5,428 nt of DNA. Source: an uncultured Clostridia bacterium. GTDB taxonomy: Bacteria; Bacillota; Clostridia; Peptostreptococcales; Anaerovoracaceae. Location of the stretch: the NCBI GenBank assembly GCA_946541285.1, contig CAMNJG010000115.1, positions 1 through 5,428 on the forward strand. The letters run 5' to 3'. Shown in pieces: positions 1 to 5,428 of this stretch. Each line of letters starts with the position of its first letter. Positions within the stretch are counted from its first letter, which is position 1. The translations under genes and the position numbers were made by a program. The notes under the pieces are model-generated. The model worked only from the letters and a program-made list of their open reading frames with translations, was not told where the DNA came from and did not search any database.

Positions 1-439
1 TGAGCTCCTCCGTTGTCAGATTGATAACAAATTCTCCGGTATCTCTGATCATGTCGTAGGAATAGCGCTGCGGCCGTACAGAAATATACACCATCGCCGG
101 ATCGGAACAGATCGTCCCTGTCCAGGCGATGGTAATAATATTGGCGCGGCCGGACCGGTCCGCGCAGCTGACCATGACTGCCGGAACCGGATACAGCATA
201 TTGCCGGAGCGCCAGTGCTGACGCTCCGGCGCTCCGGAAGACAGAAATCCCTTCCGTGACATGTCTGTTTTTTCTTTTTTCTGTAGACCCGGACGGGATT
301 TTTCGCGGGATTTCTTTGTTTTCTGCGATTGGCGCCGGTATTTTTCCACGGTATGGGCAGAAGAACGTTTTTGAGCGAAAACTTTTCTTTCTGCCGTTCC
401 GGGCTTTTTTTCCCGGTCCGTCCCGAAAAACCTTTCCAT
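1..439 (-). CDS. Flavin reductase-like (FMN-binding split-barrel, flavoredoxin-type) protein, N-terminal part, cut by the window edge
   Basis: An open frame runs from an ATG at 439 to the window edge without a stop, giving 146 residues with the C-terminus outside. Residues 80-146 start NMLYPVPAVMVSC and continue with NIITIAWTG, a SVRPQRYSYDMI segment and TGEFVINLT. I recognise this as the start of the flavin reductase-like split-barrel domain. Such proteins bind FMN and reduce flavin or pass electrons in the cytosol; the substrate cannot be told from this. The ATG shares one base with the purD stop (TGATG), which suggests coupled translation, and there is no terminator between the genes. Residues 1-59 are rich in Lys and Arg, look disordered, and are not part of the usual family. 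A second in-frame ATG at 262 (MSRKGF...) would give a near-normal N-terminus, but its upstream region is only A-rich with no clear ribosome-binding site. The family call is firm; the start is uncertain. Confidence 0.82.
   Translation of the reverse strand, partial: MERFFGTDREKKPGTAERKVFAQKRSSAHTVEKYRRQSQKTKKSREKSRPGLQKKEKTDMSRKGFLSSGAPERQHWRSGNMLYPVPAVMVSCADRSGRANIITIAWTGTICSDPAMVYISVRPQRYSYDMIRDTGEFVINLTTEEL
203..230 (-). other. Perfect GC-rich hairpin inside the flavin reductase frame
   Basis: GCCGGAGCG at 203-211 is exactly complementary to CGCTCCGGC at 222-230, leaving a 10-base loop. It sits just before the codons for the NMLYPVP start of the conserved domain and is followed by AATATG rather than a U-run, so it is not an intrinsic terminator. 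Part of CGCTCCGG is repeated immediately afterwards (231-238). Whether it slows translation or is simply a by-product of Arg/Pro/Gly codons cannot be told. Confidence 0.4.
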
Positions 440-441
440 CA
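437..441 (-). promoter_or_regulatory. TGATG stop-start overlap coupling purD to the flavin reductase gene
   Basis: On the minus strand the purD stop TGA (441-439) shares its final A with an ATG (439-437). That ATG is in frame with the conserved flavin reductase residues beginning at 199. AGAGG lies three bases before the ATG, too close for a good independent Shine-Dalgarno site but compatible with re-initiation by ribosomes finishing purD. This overlap is the main reason for preferring 439 over 262 as the start. Confidence 0.6.
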
Positions 442-2301
442 GCCTCTGCGGACCAGTCCGATATCTTTCCGGTAATGAGCCCCTTCAAACCGGATTTTCT
501 CAACATTGGCAAAGGCTTTCGCGCGCGCTTCTTCATGCGTCGCGCCGAGCGCGGTCACACCCAGGACACGGCCTCCGGAGGTGACGGTCTCTCCGTCTTT
601 CCACGCTGTACCGGCATGGAAAACGATCACGTCATCGTCCACAGAATCCAGACCTTCGATCCGTTTTCCCTTTTCATAACTGTCCGGATAACCGCCACTG
701 GCCAGAACAACACAGACCGCTCTCTGATCCGTCCACTGGATGTCCATATCCGCTAACGTGCCGTCAATGCAGGCGTCAAAAATATCCAGCAGATCGGTGT
801 TCAGCCTCATCAGTACTGACTGTGTTTCCGGATCCCCGAAGCGGTTATTGAATTCAATGACCTTCGGACCGTCTTCAGACAGCATCAGTCCGATAAAGAG
901 CACACCATGGAAATCAAGGCCGTCTTCCTGGAACCCCCGGATCGTCGGATCAAGGATTTCTGTACGGATCCGCTGCTCCAGTTCCCCGTTAAACAGGAGA
1001 CTCGGGGAGTAGGAGCCCATCCCGCCGGTGTTCGGGCCCTGGTCTTCGTCAAAGACACGTTTATAATCCTGCGCGGATTCCATCGGTACGATCGTTTTCC
1101 CATCCACGAAGCACAGCATGGATGCCTCAACGCCTGTCAGGCATTCTTCTACGATAATCTTATCGGCTGCCTCACCGAACTTACGTTCTTCCATCATTTC
1201 ATGGATCGCTTTTTCCGCCGCTTCCGCGTCTTCTGCCATGACCACGCCTTTACCGGCTGCCAGGCCGTCCGCTTTGATGACCATCGGAAAACCGAAAATT
1301 CCGATATCCTTACGCAGTTCCGCCGGGTCTGTGTATTCTTTGTAACGGGCTGTCGGAATCTGATGCCGGAGCAGGAATTCCTTGGTAAACGATTTACTGG
1401 CTTCCAGTCTGGAGCAGCTCTTATCCGGCCCGAATACCCGGATTCCCTCCGCGGCCAGCAGATCCGTAATCCCCATGGAAAGCGGCACTTCCGGCCCGAT
1501 CACCGCCATGTCGATCTCTTCTTTTACGCAGAAATCCCGGATGCCTTCCAGATCCTCTGCTTTTACCGGTACACATTCCGCGACCCGGCTGATCCCGGCA
1601 TTTCCCGGAGCACAGTAAAGCCTGCCCACGTGAGGACTCTGGCTGAGCTTCCACGCGATCGCGTGCTCCCGTCCGCCTCCGCCGACGATGAGGACTTTTT
1701 TACCCGCCTGGTCGATTTCATCATCGCAGAACAGACGGACTGCCTCCGGAAGAATCTGATGCTCAACCTGGAGCACACGGGCTGCCAGCGTATCCGGTGT
1801 ATCCTCCGGGAGCACCGGCACCCGACGCTGCAGAATGATCTTTCCTGTATCCACACCTTCATCGACAAAGTGGACGGTGGCACCGGATTCTTTTTCCTTA
1901 CCGGCCAGGACCGCCTCATGGACATAATGCCCATAAAATCCCATTCCACAGTATTTCGGGATGAGTGACGGATGGATGTTGATAATCCTGTCTTTGTATT
2001 TTCTGACCAGCGCAGGCTGCAGAACGCTCATATAGCCGGCAAGGATAATGAGGTCGGTCTGCTCCTCATCCAGTGCCCGGATAATCGCGTCCGTCCGCTC
2101 TGCCATGTCCGGATATTCGTTTTTCCCGATTACCACAGACTTGATTCCGTGTTTCGCCGCCCGTTCAAGCGCGTAGGCTTTCGCGTTGCTGGAAATCACC
2201 TGCGCGATTCTGGCGTTGCGGATCGCTCCGCTTTCAATCTGATCTATGACTGCCTGAAAGTTGGTGCCGCCGCCGGACACCAGTACTGAAATATTTTTCA
2301 T
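439..2301 (-). CDS. purN-purD: Fused GAR transformylase (PurN) - GAR synthetase (PurD), bifunctional
   Basis: One uninterrupted frame of 620 residues carries two enzymes for consecutive steps. Residues 1 to about 198 are PurN (10-formyl-THF + GAR to FGAR): GGGTN at 10-14, INIHPSL with catalytic Asn108 and His110, and VDEGVDTG with Asp147. Residues 201-620 are PurD (phosphoribosylamine + glycine + ATP to GAR), an ATP-grasp ligase: GGGGREHA at 207-214, VIKADGLAAGKGV at 341-353, DQGPNTGGMGSYSP at 420-433 and EFNNRFGDPETQ at 483-494. Both parts are near family length (about 200 and 420 residues), with only about five residues (IDQAG) between them. No ATG, GTG or TTG lies in frame near the PurD start, so PurD must be made as part of the fusion. 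The ATG at 2301 is chosen because AGGTGG lies five bases upstream; a GTG at 2310 in the same frame lacks such a site. purM ends 45 bases upstream. Cytosolic. Confidence 0.95.
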   Translation of the reverse strand: MKNISVLVSGGGTNFQAVIDQIESGAIRNARIAQVISSNAKAYALERAAKHGIKSVVIGKNEYPDMAERTDAIIRALDEEQTDLIILAGYMSVLQPALVRKYKDRIINIHPSLIPKYCGMGFYGHYVHEAVLAGKEKESGATVHFVDEGVDTGKIILQRRVPVLPEDTPDTLAARVLQVEHQILPEAVRLFCDDEIDQAGKKVLIVGGGGREHAIAWKLSQSPHVGRLYCAPGNAGISRVAECVPVKAEDLEGIRDFCVKEEIDMAVIGPEVPLSMGITDLLAAEGIRVFGPDKSCSRLEASKSFTKEFLLRHQIPTARYKEYTDPAELRKDIGIFGFPMVIKADGLAAGKGVVMAEDAEAAEKAIHEMMEERKFGEAADKIIVEECLTGVEASMLCFVDGKTIVPMESAQDYKRVFDEDQGPNTGGMGSYSPSLLFNGELEQRIRTEILDPTIRGFQEDGLDFHGVLFIGLMLSEDGPKVIEFNNRFGDPETQSVLMRLNTDLLDIFDACIDGTLADMDIQWTDQRAVCVVLASGGYPDSYEKGKRIEGLDSVDDDVIVFHAGTAWKDGETVTSGGRVLGVTALGATHEEARAKAFANVEKIRFEGAHYRKDIGLVRRG

Positions 2302-2306
2302 CTGCC

Positions 2307-2312
2307 CCACCT
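2307..2312 (-). promoter_or_regulatory. Ribosome-binding site deciding the purN-purD start
   Basis: AGGTGG on the minus strand lies five bases before the ATG at 2301. It overlaps the alternative in-frame GTG at 2310, which makes the GTG unlikely. Starting at 2301 gives MKNISVLVSGGGTN, the usual short lead-in to the PurN glycine-rich loop. Confidence 0.65.
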
Positions 2313-2346
2313 GTCCACAGGAAATTCCCCGAATAAACAGAACTGC

Positions 2347-3402
2347 TTATTCGACGTTTCCTGATTCTGTCATCTTTACACGCACGCCATTTTCTTCTTT
2401 TACGATCCGCCCGATCACGGAAGGATGCTCCCCTGCTTCCGCGAGTACACCCATCACACCAGGGGCATCTTCTTCACTTACGACAAACATCATGCCGATT
2501 CCCATATTGAAGGTGGAATACATTTCCTTCGTTTCGATACCGCCCTGCTTCTGAAGGTAATCAAACACCGGAGGGATTTCCCAGGAACCGGTTGTAATCT
2601 CAGCGCACAGTCCCTCCGGAAGGATCCGCGGGATGTTTTCATAGAATCCGCCACCTGTAATATGCACGATTCCGTGGACGGTATATTTTTCAAACAGAGC
2701 CTTCGCTGCTTTTACATAAATCCGTGTCGGCTCGATCAGTGCCTCACCCAGTGTCTGGTTCAGTTCCGGGATGAAATCGTGTACATCCAGGTTCGCGTCT
2801 GTCAGCAGCACCTTTCTGACCAGGGAGAAACCATTGCTGTGAATCCCGCTGGAAGGCAGGCCGACGATGACATCTCCTTCCGAGACTTTGCTGCCGTCAA
2901 TGATCCTGGATTTGTCCGCGATGCCCACAGCGAAACCGGCCATGTCGTATTCGTCGTCACCATAGAACTGCGGCATTTCCGCGGTTTCTCCGCCCACCAG
3001 CGAGCATTCGCCCAGAATACAGCCGTCCGCGATTCCCTTGACGATATCCGCGATCTTCTCCGCCCTGACCTTTCCGGTCGCGATATAGTCCAGGAAGAAA
3101 AGCGGGACCGCCCCCTGGCAGATGATGTCATTGACGCACATGGCGACACAGTCCCTGCCCACGGTATCATGCTTATCCATCAGGAACGCGATTTTCAGTT
3201 TTGTACCGACACCGTCCGTTCCGGCAACCAGTACCGGTTCGTGCAATCCTTCTGTATCAAGGCTGTAAAGGCTTCCGAAGCTGCCAAGTCCCGTCAGCAC
3301 ATGACTGCTGAACGTACGCTTGACGTGCTCCTTCATCAGTTCCACTGCGCGTCCGCCTTCTACTGTATCGACTCCTGCATCTTTATATGTGAGATTTCCC
3401 AT
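2347..3402 (-). CDS. purM: Phosphoribosylformylglycinamidine cyclo-ligase (AIR synthetase)
   Basis: PurM closes the imidazole ring, converting FGAM + ATP to AIR (step 5), as a cytosolic enzyme of the PurM/PurL ATP-binding superfamily. At 351 residues it is close to the usual family length of about 345. Family motifs run in order: YKDAGVD at 6-12, GTDGVGTK at 61-68, MCVNDI at 88-93, GGETAEMP at 137-144, SSGIHSNGFSLVR at 184-196, HITGGGFYEN at 247-256 and TFNMGIGM at 297-304. The start at 3402 is chosen because AAAGGAG lies 10 bases upstream and MGNLTYKDAGVD is the normal PurM N-terminus. The frame stays open to an ATG at 3501, which would add 33 Lys/Glu/Pro-rich residues. That ATG has no ribosome-binding site and lies in the arm of a repeat, so it is probably not used. 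The gene lies 312 bases after purE and 45 bases before purN-purD. Confidence 0.95.
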   Translation of the reverse strand: MGNLTYKDAGVDTVEGGRAVELMKEHVKRTFSSHVLTGLGSFGSLYSLDTEGLHEPVLVAGTDGVGTKLKIAFLMDKHDTVGRDCVAMCVNDIICQGAVPLFFLDYIATGKVRAEKIADIVKGIADGCILGECSLVGGETAEMPQFYGDDEYDMAGFAVGIADKSRIIDGSKVSEGDVIVGLPSSGIHSNGFSLVRKVLLTDANLDVHDFIPELNQTLGEALIEPTRIYVKAAKALFEKYTVHGIVHITGGGFYENIPRILPEGLCAEITTGSWEIPPVFDYLQKQGGIETKEMYSTFNMGIGMMFVVSEEDAPGVMGVLAEAGEHPSVIGRIVKEENGVRVKMTESGNVE

Positions 3403-3412
3403 CTGAGACGTT

Positions 3413-3419
3413 CTCCTTT
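3413..3419 (-). promoter_or_regulatory. Shine-Dalgarno site of purM
   Basis: AAAGGAG on the minus strand, 10 bases before the ATG at 3402, is the strongest such match seen in the window. It settles the purM start in favour of 3402 over the upstream in-frame ATG at 3501, which is preceded by no purine-rich site. Confidence 0.75.
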
Positions 3420-3449
3420 TTAAATTCTCAAAACTGTTCTTTTCCTGAG

Positions 3450-3474
3450 GAGGCTCCGGTTTGATCCGGGCCTC
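3450..3474 (+). terminator. Terminator-like hairpin with T-tract, oriented against the genes
   Basis: GAGGCTCCGG (3450-3459) pairs with CCGGGCCTC (3466-3474), giving nine base pairs with one bulged T and a six-base loop. On the plus strand TTCTTTTTT follows at once, the form of an intrinsic terminator. No plus-strand gene precedes it, so if it works it would stop antisense transcription. Read on the minus strand it is a hairpin in the purM leader with its A-tract on the wrong side for termination. Confidence 0.35.
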
Positions 3475-3484
3475 TTCTTTTTTC

Positions 3485-3670
3485 GGTTCTTCCGCAACCA
3501 TTAGTACATTCTGTCATTCTGAGGAGCGAAGAAGACGATTCCAACCTCGCTTCGTTCATCGGGTCAGGTGTTCAGGCGACGAAGAATCTTTATAAGATCC
3601 TTCGCTGCGCTCAGGATGACAGGACAGAATGTACGACTCGCGATCTGTCACTAATAAATGCGGAAGAGCC
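3485..3670. repeat. Nested palindromic repeat element (MITE- or REP-like) between purE and purM
   Basis: Several inverted pairs share one centre. The outer arms 3485-3505 and 3650-3670 match at 17 of 21 positions (shared blocks TCTTCCGCA and ATTAGT). Next comes GTACATTCT at 3504-3512 against AGAATGTAC at 3626-3634. Then GTCATTCTGAGGAGCGAAG at 3513-3531 pairs imperfectly with 3600-3620, which reads CTTCGCTGCGCTCAGGATG then AC. Near the centre lies ATCTTTATAAGAT (3585-3597). The core resembles the CATTCTGAG...CTCAGGATGAC palindrome that I recall as a dispersed repeat in many bacterial genomes; here about 44 bases (3532-3575) interrupt the usual core. The element encodes no protein that I can support. 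Within the purE-purM transcript it would fold into a long stem-loop. CTTTTTT flanks both sides (3477-3483 and 3672-3678) and could be a target duplication, but it is low-complexity sequence. Confidence 0.8.
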
Positions 3671-3714
3671 CCTTTTTTGTTCTTCTGTGTCAGCGATAAA
3701 AGAAAAGAAAAAGA

Positions 3715-4200
3715 CTATTTCTGTGACTGCATTTCGGCATCGTCTGCCATGACCGCGTCCGCCATTTCTTTTTTGTAATCCTTTAACTTGTCCCGGAGTT
3801 CCGGATGCGCCAGCGAAAGCATCTGTACCGCCAGGATTCCGGCATTTTCCGCTCCGTTAATCGCGACCGTCGCCACAGGGATTCCCTTCGGCATCTGAAC
3901 CACGGAAAGCAGTGAATCCAGCCCATCCAGCGTGGAGGATTTGACCGGGATGCCGATGACGGGAAGTGTCGTGAACGCCGCCAGGACTCCTGCCAGATGT
4001 GCGGCCTTGCCTGCAGCGGCAATGATCACTTCGATCCCGTTTGCTTCCGCTCCCGCCGCGAACGCATGTGCCTGATCCGGGGTTCTGTGTGCCGAGATGA
4101 CACGGGTTTCATATTCTACACCAAATTTTGCGAGCATTTTTTCGGTCTTTTCCACTACGGGATAATCCGATTTGCTGCCCATCACGATTCCGACTTTCAT
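3715..4200 (-). CDS. purE: N5-carboxyaminoimidazole ribonucleotide mutase, class I PurE
   Basis: This 161-residue protein has the class I PurE fold markers: GSKSD at 8-12 for phosphate binding, SAHRTP at 36-41 with His38, GKAAHLAG at 64-71 with His68, and GIPVATVAI with a following NAGILA segment. His38 and His68 match the two conserved active-site histidines of the E. coli enzyme. Class I enzymes move the carboxylate of N5-CAIR to give CAIR (step 6), after PurK makes N5-CAIR from AIR. No purK is in this window. Animal-type class II enzymes, which use AIR and CO2 directly, typically differ around both His motifs, so class I is the better call. The C-terminal tail (about 140-161) is charged and lies beyond the conserved core. 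AAGGAAAGG ends nine bases before the ATG. purL ends 24 bases upstream, so the two are surely cotranscribed. Confidence 0.94.
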   Translation of the reverse strand: MKVGIVMGSKSDYPVVEKTEKMLAKFGVEYETRVISAHRTPDQAHAFAAGAEANGIEVIIAAAGKAAHLAGVLAAFTTLPVIGIPVKSSTLDGLDSLLSVVQMPKGIPVATVAINGAENAGILAVQMLSLAHPELRDKLKDYKKEMADAVMADDAEMQSQK

Positions 4201-4224
4201 CTGAAAAAACCTTTCCTTACTGAT

Positions 4225-5428
4225 TTATCTGAAATAAGCGACTCCGGATTCAAACAGTTTCTGATCCTGATTGCCCTCTACATTTCTGTAAAGGTTTCTG
4301 CCGATCCGCTCTGAATGTCCCATTTTACCAAAGATTCTGCCATCCGGCGAGAAAATTCCTTCGATTGCCTGGACAGAATTATTCGGATTATATGCTGTCA
4401 CCGAAGTCGGGTTGCCATCGGCATCGACATACTGGGTCGCGATCTGTCCGTTTTTCGCCATTTCCGCCACCAGGGATTCATCCGCGATGAAACGTCCCTC
4501 CCCGTGGGATACCGGAACCAGGTGGATATCCCCTACATTGACACCAGCCATCCACGGAGAATGAACCGACGCGATCCTGGTGCGCACCAGGCACGAAGCA
4601 TGGCGGCCAATCGTATTGTAGGTCAGTGTCGGACTGCTGTCCTCCATGTCCACAATTTTTCCATAAGGTACCAGCCCCAGTTTGATCAGCGCCTGGAATC
4701 CATTGCAGATTCCCAGCATCAGTCCGTCCCTGTTTTCCAGCAGATCGGTCACAGCCTCGCTGACCCGCGGATTCCGGAAAACGGCAGTGATGAACTTGGC
4801 AGAACCATCCGGCTCATCGCCTCCGGAGAAACCGCCCGGAATCATGATAATCTGACTGTTGCGGATATTCCGGACCATCTCGGAGATCGAACGGTCCAGA
4901 CTTTCCTGGGTCAGATTGGTAATGTTCTGGACGGTGGTCAGCGCGCCGGCTCTGTCAAAGGCCCGCTTGCTGTCCACTTCACAGTTTGTGCCCGGGAAAG
5001 CCGGGATAAAGACTCTCGGTTTCGCGGAAACGCCCGGATATATCGGCCCGAACGGAGAACGGTGCTTTCCGCGGATTTCGGTCCTTCCGGTATACTCAAA
5101 CACCGTCAGCGGAGTCTTATCCTGCTCGGCTTCTGTCGGGAACACGGTTTCCAGAGGACGCGTCCAGTCATAAATAATCTTGTTCAGTCCGAAAGTCCTG
5201 CTCTCTGCCTTGATTTCCGGACGGACTGTCGTGCGTCCCACAACAGTATAAGAAATACCATCGAAGAGCTTTTCCGGATCCTCTGCCCCGGAGATTTCCA
5301 GGAGCAGCCCGCCGCAGTCAATACTGCGCAGCGCCGCGGCCGATGTGCCGGACAGATCCACGCCGATCCGGTTTCCCGCTGCCATTTTCACGGCTGTCGC
5401 GAAAATACCACCGGTGCTGATAATATCC
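4225..5428 (-). CDS. purL: Phosphoribosylformylglycinamidine synthase (single-chain PurL), C-terminal 400 residues
   Basis: FGAM synthase converts FGAR, glutamine and ATP to FGAM (step 4). The frame is open at the right edge: twelve codons precede the first possible start (GTG at 5391), so that GTG is internal and the gene continues beyond the window. Visible residues 1 to about 137 are the end of the synthetase part. From about 138 comes the PurQ-like glutamine amidotransferase domain: RVFIPAFPGTNCE, then GGFSGGDEPDGSAKF, the nucleophile Cys241 in GICNGFQAL (codon 4705-4707), SHGEGRF, and GKMGHSER with the likely triad partners His371 and Glu373. The wording of these motifs fits the single-chain PurL of Streptococcus and Clostridium, usually about 1,240 residues, rather than separate PurL/PurQ/PurS subunits. 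The fusion delivers ammonia to the synthetase site inside one protein. The domain looks intact and ends normally 24 bases before purE. Confidence 0.95.
   Translation of the reverse strand, partial: DIISTGGIFATAVKMAAGNRIGVDLSGTSAAALRSIDCGGLLLEISGAEDPEKLFDGISYTVVGRTTVRPEIKAESRTFGLNKIIYDWTRPLETVFPTEAEQDKTPLTVFEYTGRTEIRGKHRSPFGPIYPGVSAKPRVFIPAFPGTNCEVDSKRAFDRAGALTTVQNITNLTQESLDRSISEMVRNIRNSQIIMIPGGFSGGDEPDGSAKFITAVFRNPRVSEAVTDLLENRDGLMLGICNGFQALIKLGLVPYGKIVDMEDSSPTLTYNTIGRHASCLVRTRIASVHSPWMAGVNVGDIHLVPVSHGEGRFIADESLVAEMAKNGQIATQYVDADGNPTSVTAYNPNNSVQAIEGIFSPDGRIFGKMGHSERIGRNLYRNVEGNQDQKLFESGVAYFR

Noticed and set aside
256..756. Plus-strand open frame across the purD end and the flavin reductase start
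   Set aside because: It overlaps two better-supported minus-strand genes. Its Phe-rich N-terminal part is only the reverse complement of Lys/Glu codons.
907..1968. Long plus-strand open frame (353 codons) opposite purN-purD
   Set aside because: It lies entirely antisense to a gene with clear PurN and PurD motifs, and its translation shows no recognisable domain. It is an antisense shadow of GC-rich codons.
2308..2310. GTG start for purN-purD
   Set aside because: It lies within the ribosome-binding site of the ATG three codons later, has no site of its own, and the ATG gives the normal PurN N-terminus.
2425..3423. Plus-strand open frame (332 codons) opposite purM
   Set aside because: It mirrors purM exactly and has no family motif or ribosome-binding site of note.
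3477..3678. CTTTTTT flanks as proof of transposition
   Set aside because: The copies are seven bases of mostly T and similar runs occur nearby by chance. They are noted only as possible target duplication, not claimed.
3685..3714. U-rich stretch after the purE stop as an intrinsic terminator
   Set aside because: The transcript reads TCTTTTTCTTTTCTTTTATCG after the stop, but no stable hairpin precedes it within the purE end, so termination is unsupported.
3997..4314. Plus-strand open frame across purE, the gap and the purL end
   Set aside because: It is antisense to purE, which has full family motifs, and encodes nothing recognisable.
5389..5391. GTG as a start codon for a short PurL/PurQ-like gene
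   Set aside because: The frame is open through twelve further codons to the window edge and the visible protein begins in the middle of the synthetase domain, so the GTG is an internal valine codon.
1..5428. CRISPR array, tRNA/rRNA, riboswitch, phage or defence genes
   Set aside because: I saw no regularly spaced repeats, no RNA gene signatures, no purine riboswitch-like leader and no proteins outside purine synthesis and one flavin reductase.

Overview
The window is a single-direction block of purine biosynthesis genes, all on the minus strand, so transcription runs from high to low coordinates. The order along the transcript is purL (C-terminal part only) - purE - purM - a fused purN-purD - a flavin reductase-like gene that runs off the left edge. 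The proteins look like Bacillota, most likely Clostridia. PurL is the one-chain form with its glutamine amidotransferase domain at the C-terminus and resembles the Streptococcus/Clostridium type. PurE is the bacterial class I type, the flavin reductase has the form common in Clostridia, and the DNA looks moderately GC-rich by eye. No marker gene fixes the genus.

Layout: 4225-5428 is the last 400 codons of purL. 3715-4200 is purE, 24 bases downstream of purL. 3403-3714 is a 312-base gap with no convincing gene. It holds a large nested palindromic repeat (about 3485-3670), a smaller hairpin (3450-3474) and the purM ribosome-binding site. 2347-3402 is purM. 439-2301 is one uninterrupted frame encoding complete PurN (residues 1 to about 198) joined almost without linker to complete PurD (about 201-620). 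1-439 is the start of a flavin reductase-like gene whose first ATG shares one base with the purD stop (TGATG). It has an unusual Lys/Arg-rich N-terminal stretch of about 59 residues before the recognisable fold.

Together the genes cover consecutive steps 2 to 6 of de novo IMP synthesis: phosphoribosylamine to GAR (PurD), GAR to FGAR (PurN), FGAR to FGAM (PurL), FGAM to AIR (PurM), and the carboxylation step to CAIR (PurE). PurF (step 1), PurK (expected partner of a class I PurE) and the later genes are not in the window. No promoter, purine riboswitch or terminator for the minus-strand transcript is visible, which fits the window being the interior of a longer operon.

The points most worth attention are the PurN-PurD fusion, whose domain order is opposite to that in the eukaryotic trifunctional enzyme; the translationally coupled flavin reductase with a basic extension; and the palindromic element between purE and purM. 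I see no sign of a wholly new system such as defence, phage or CRISPR.
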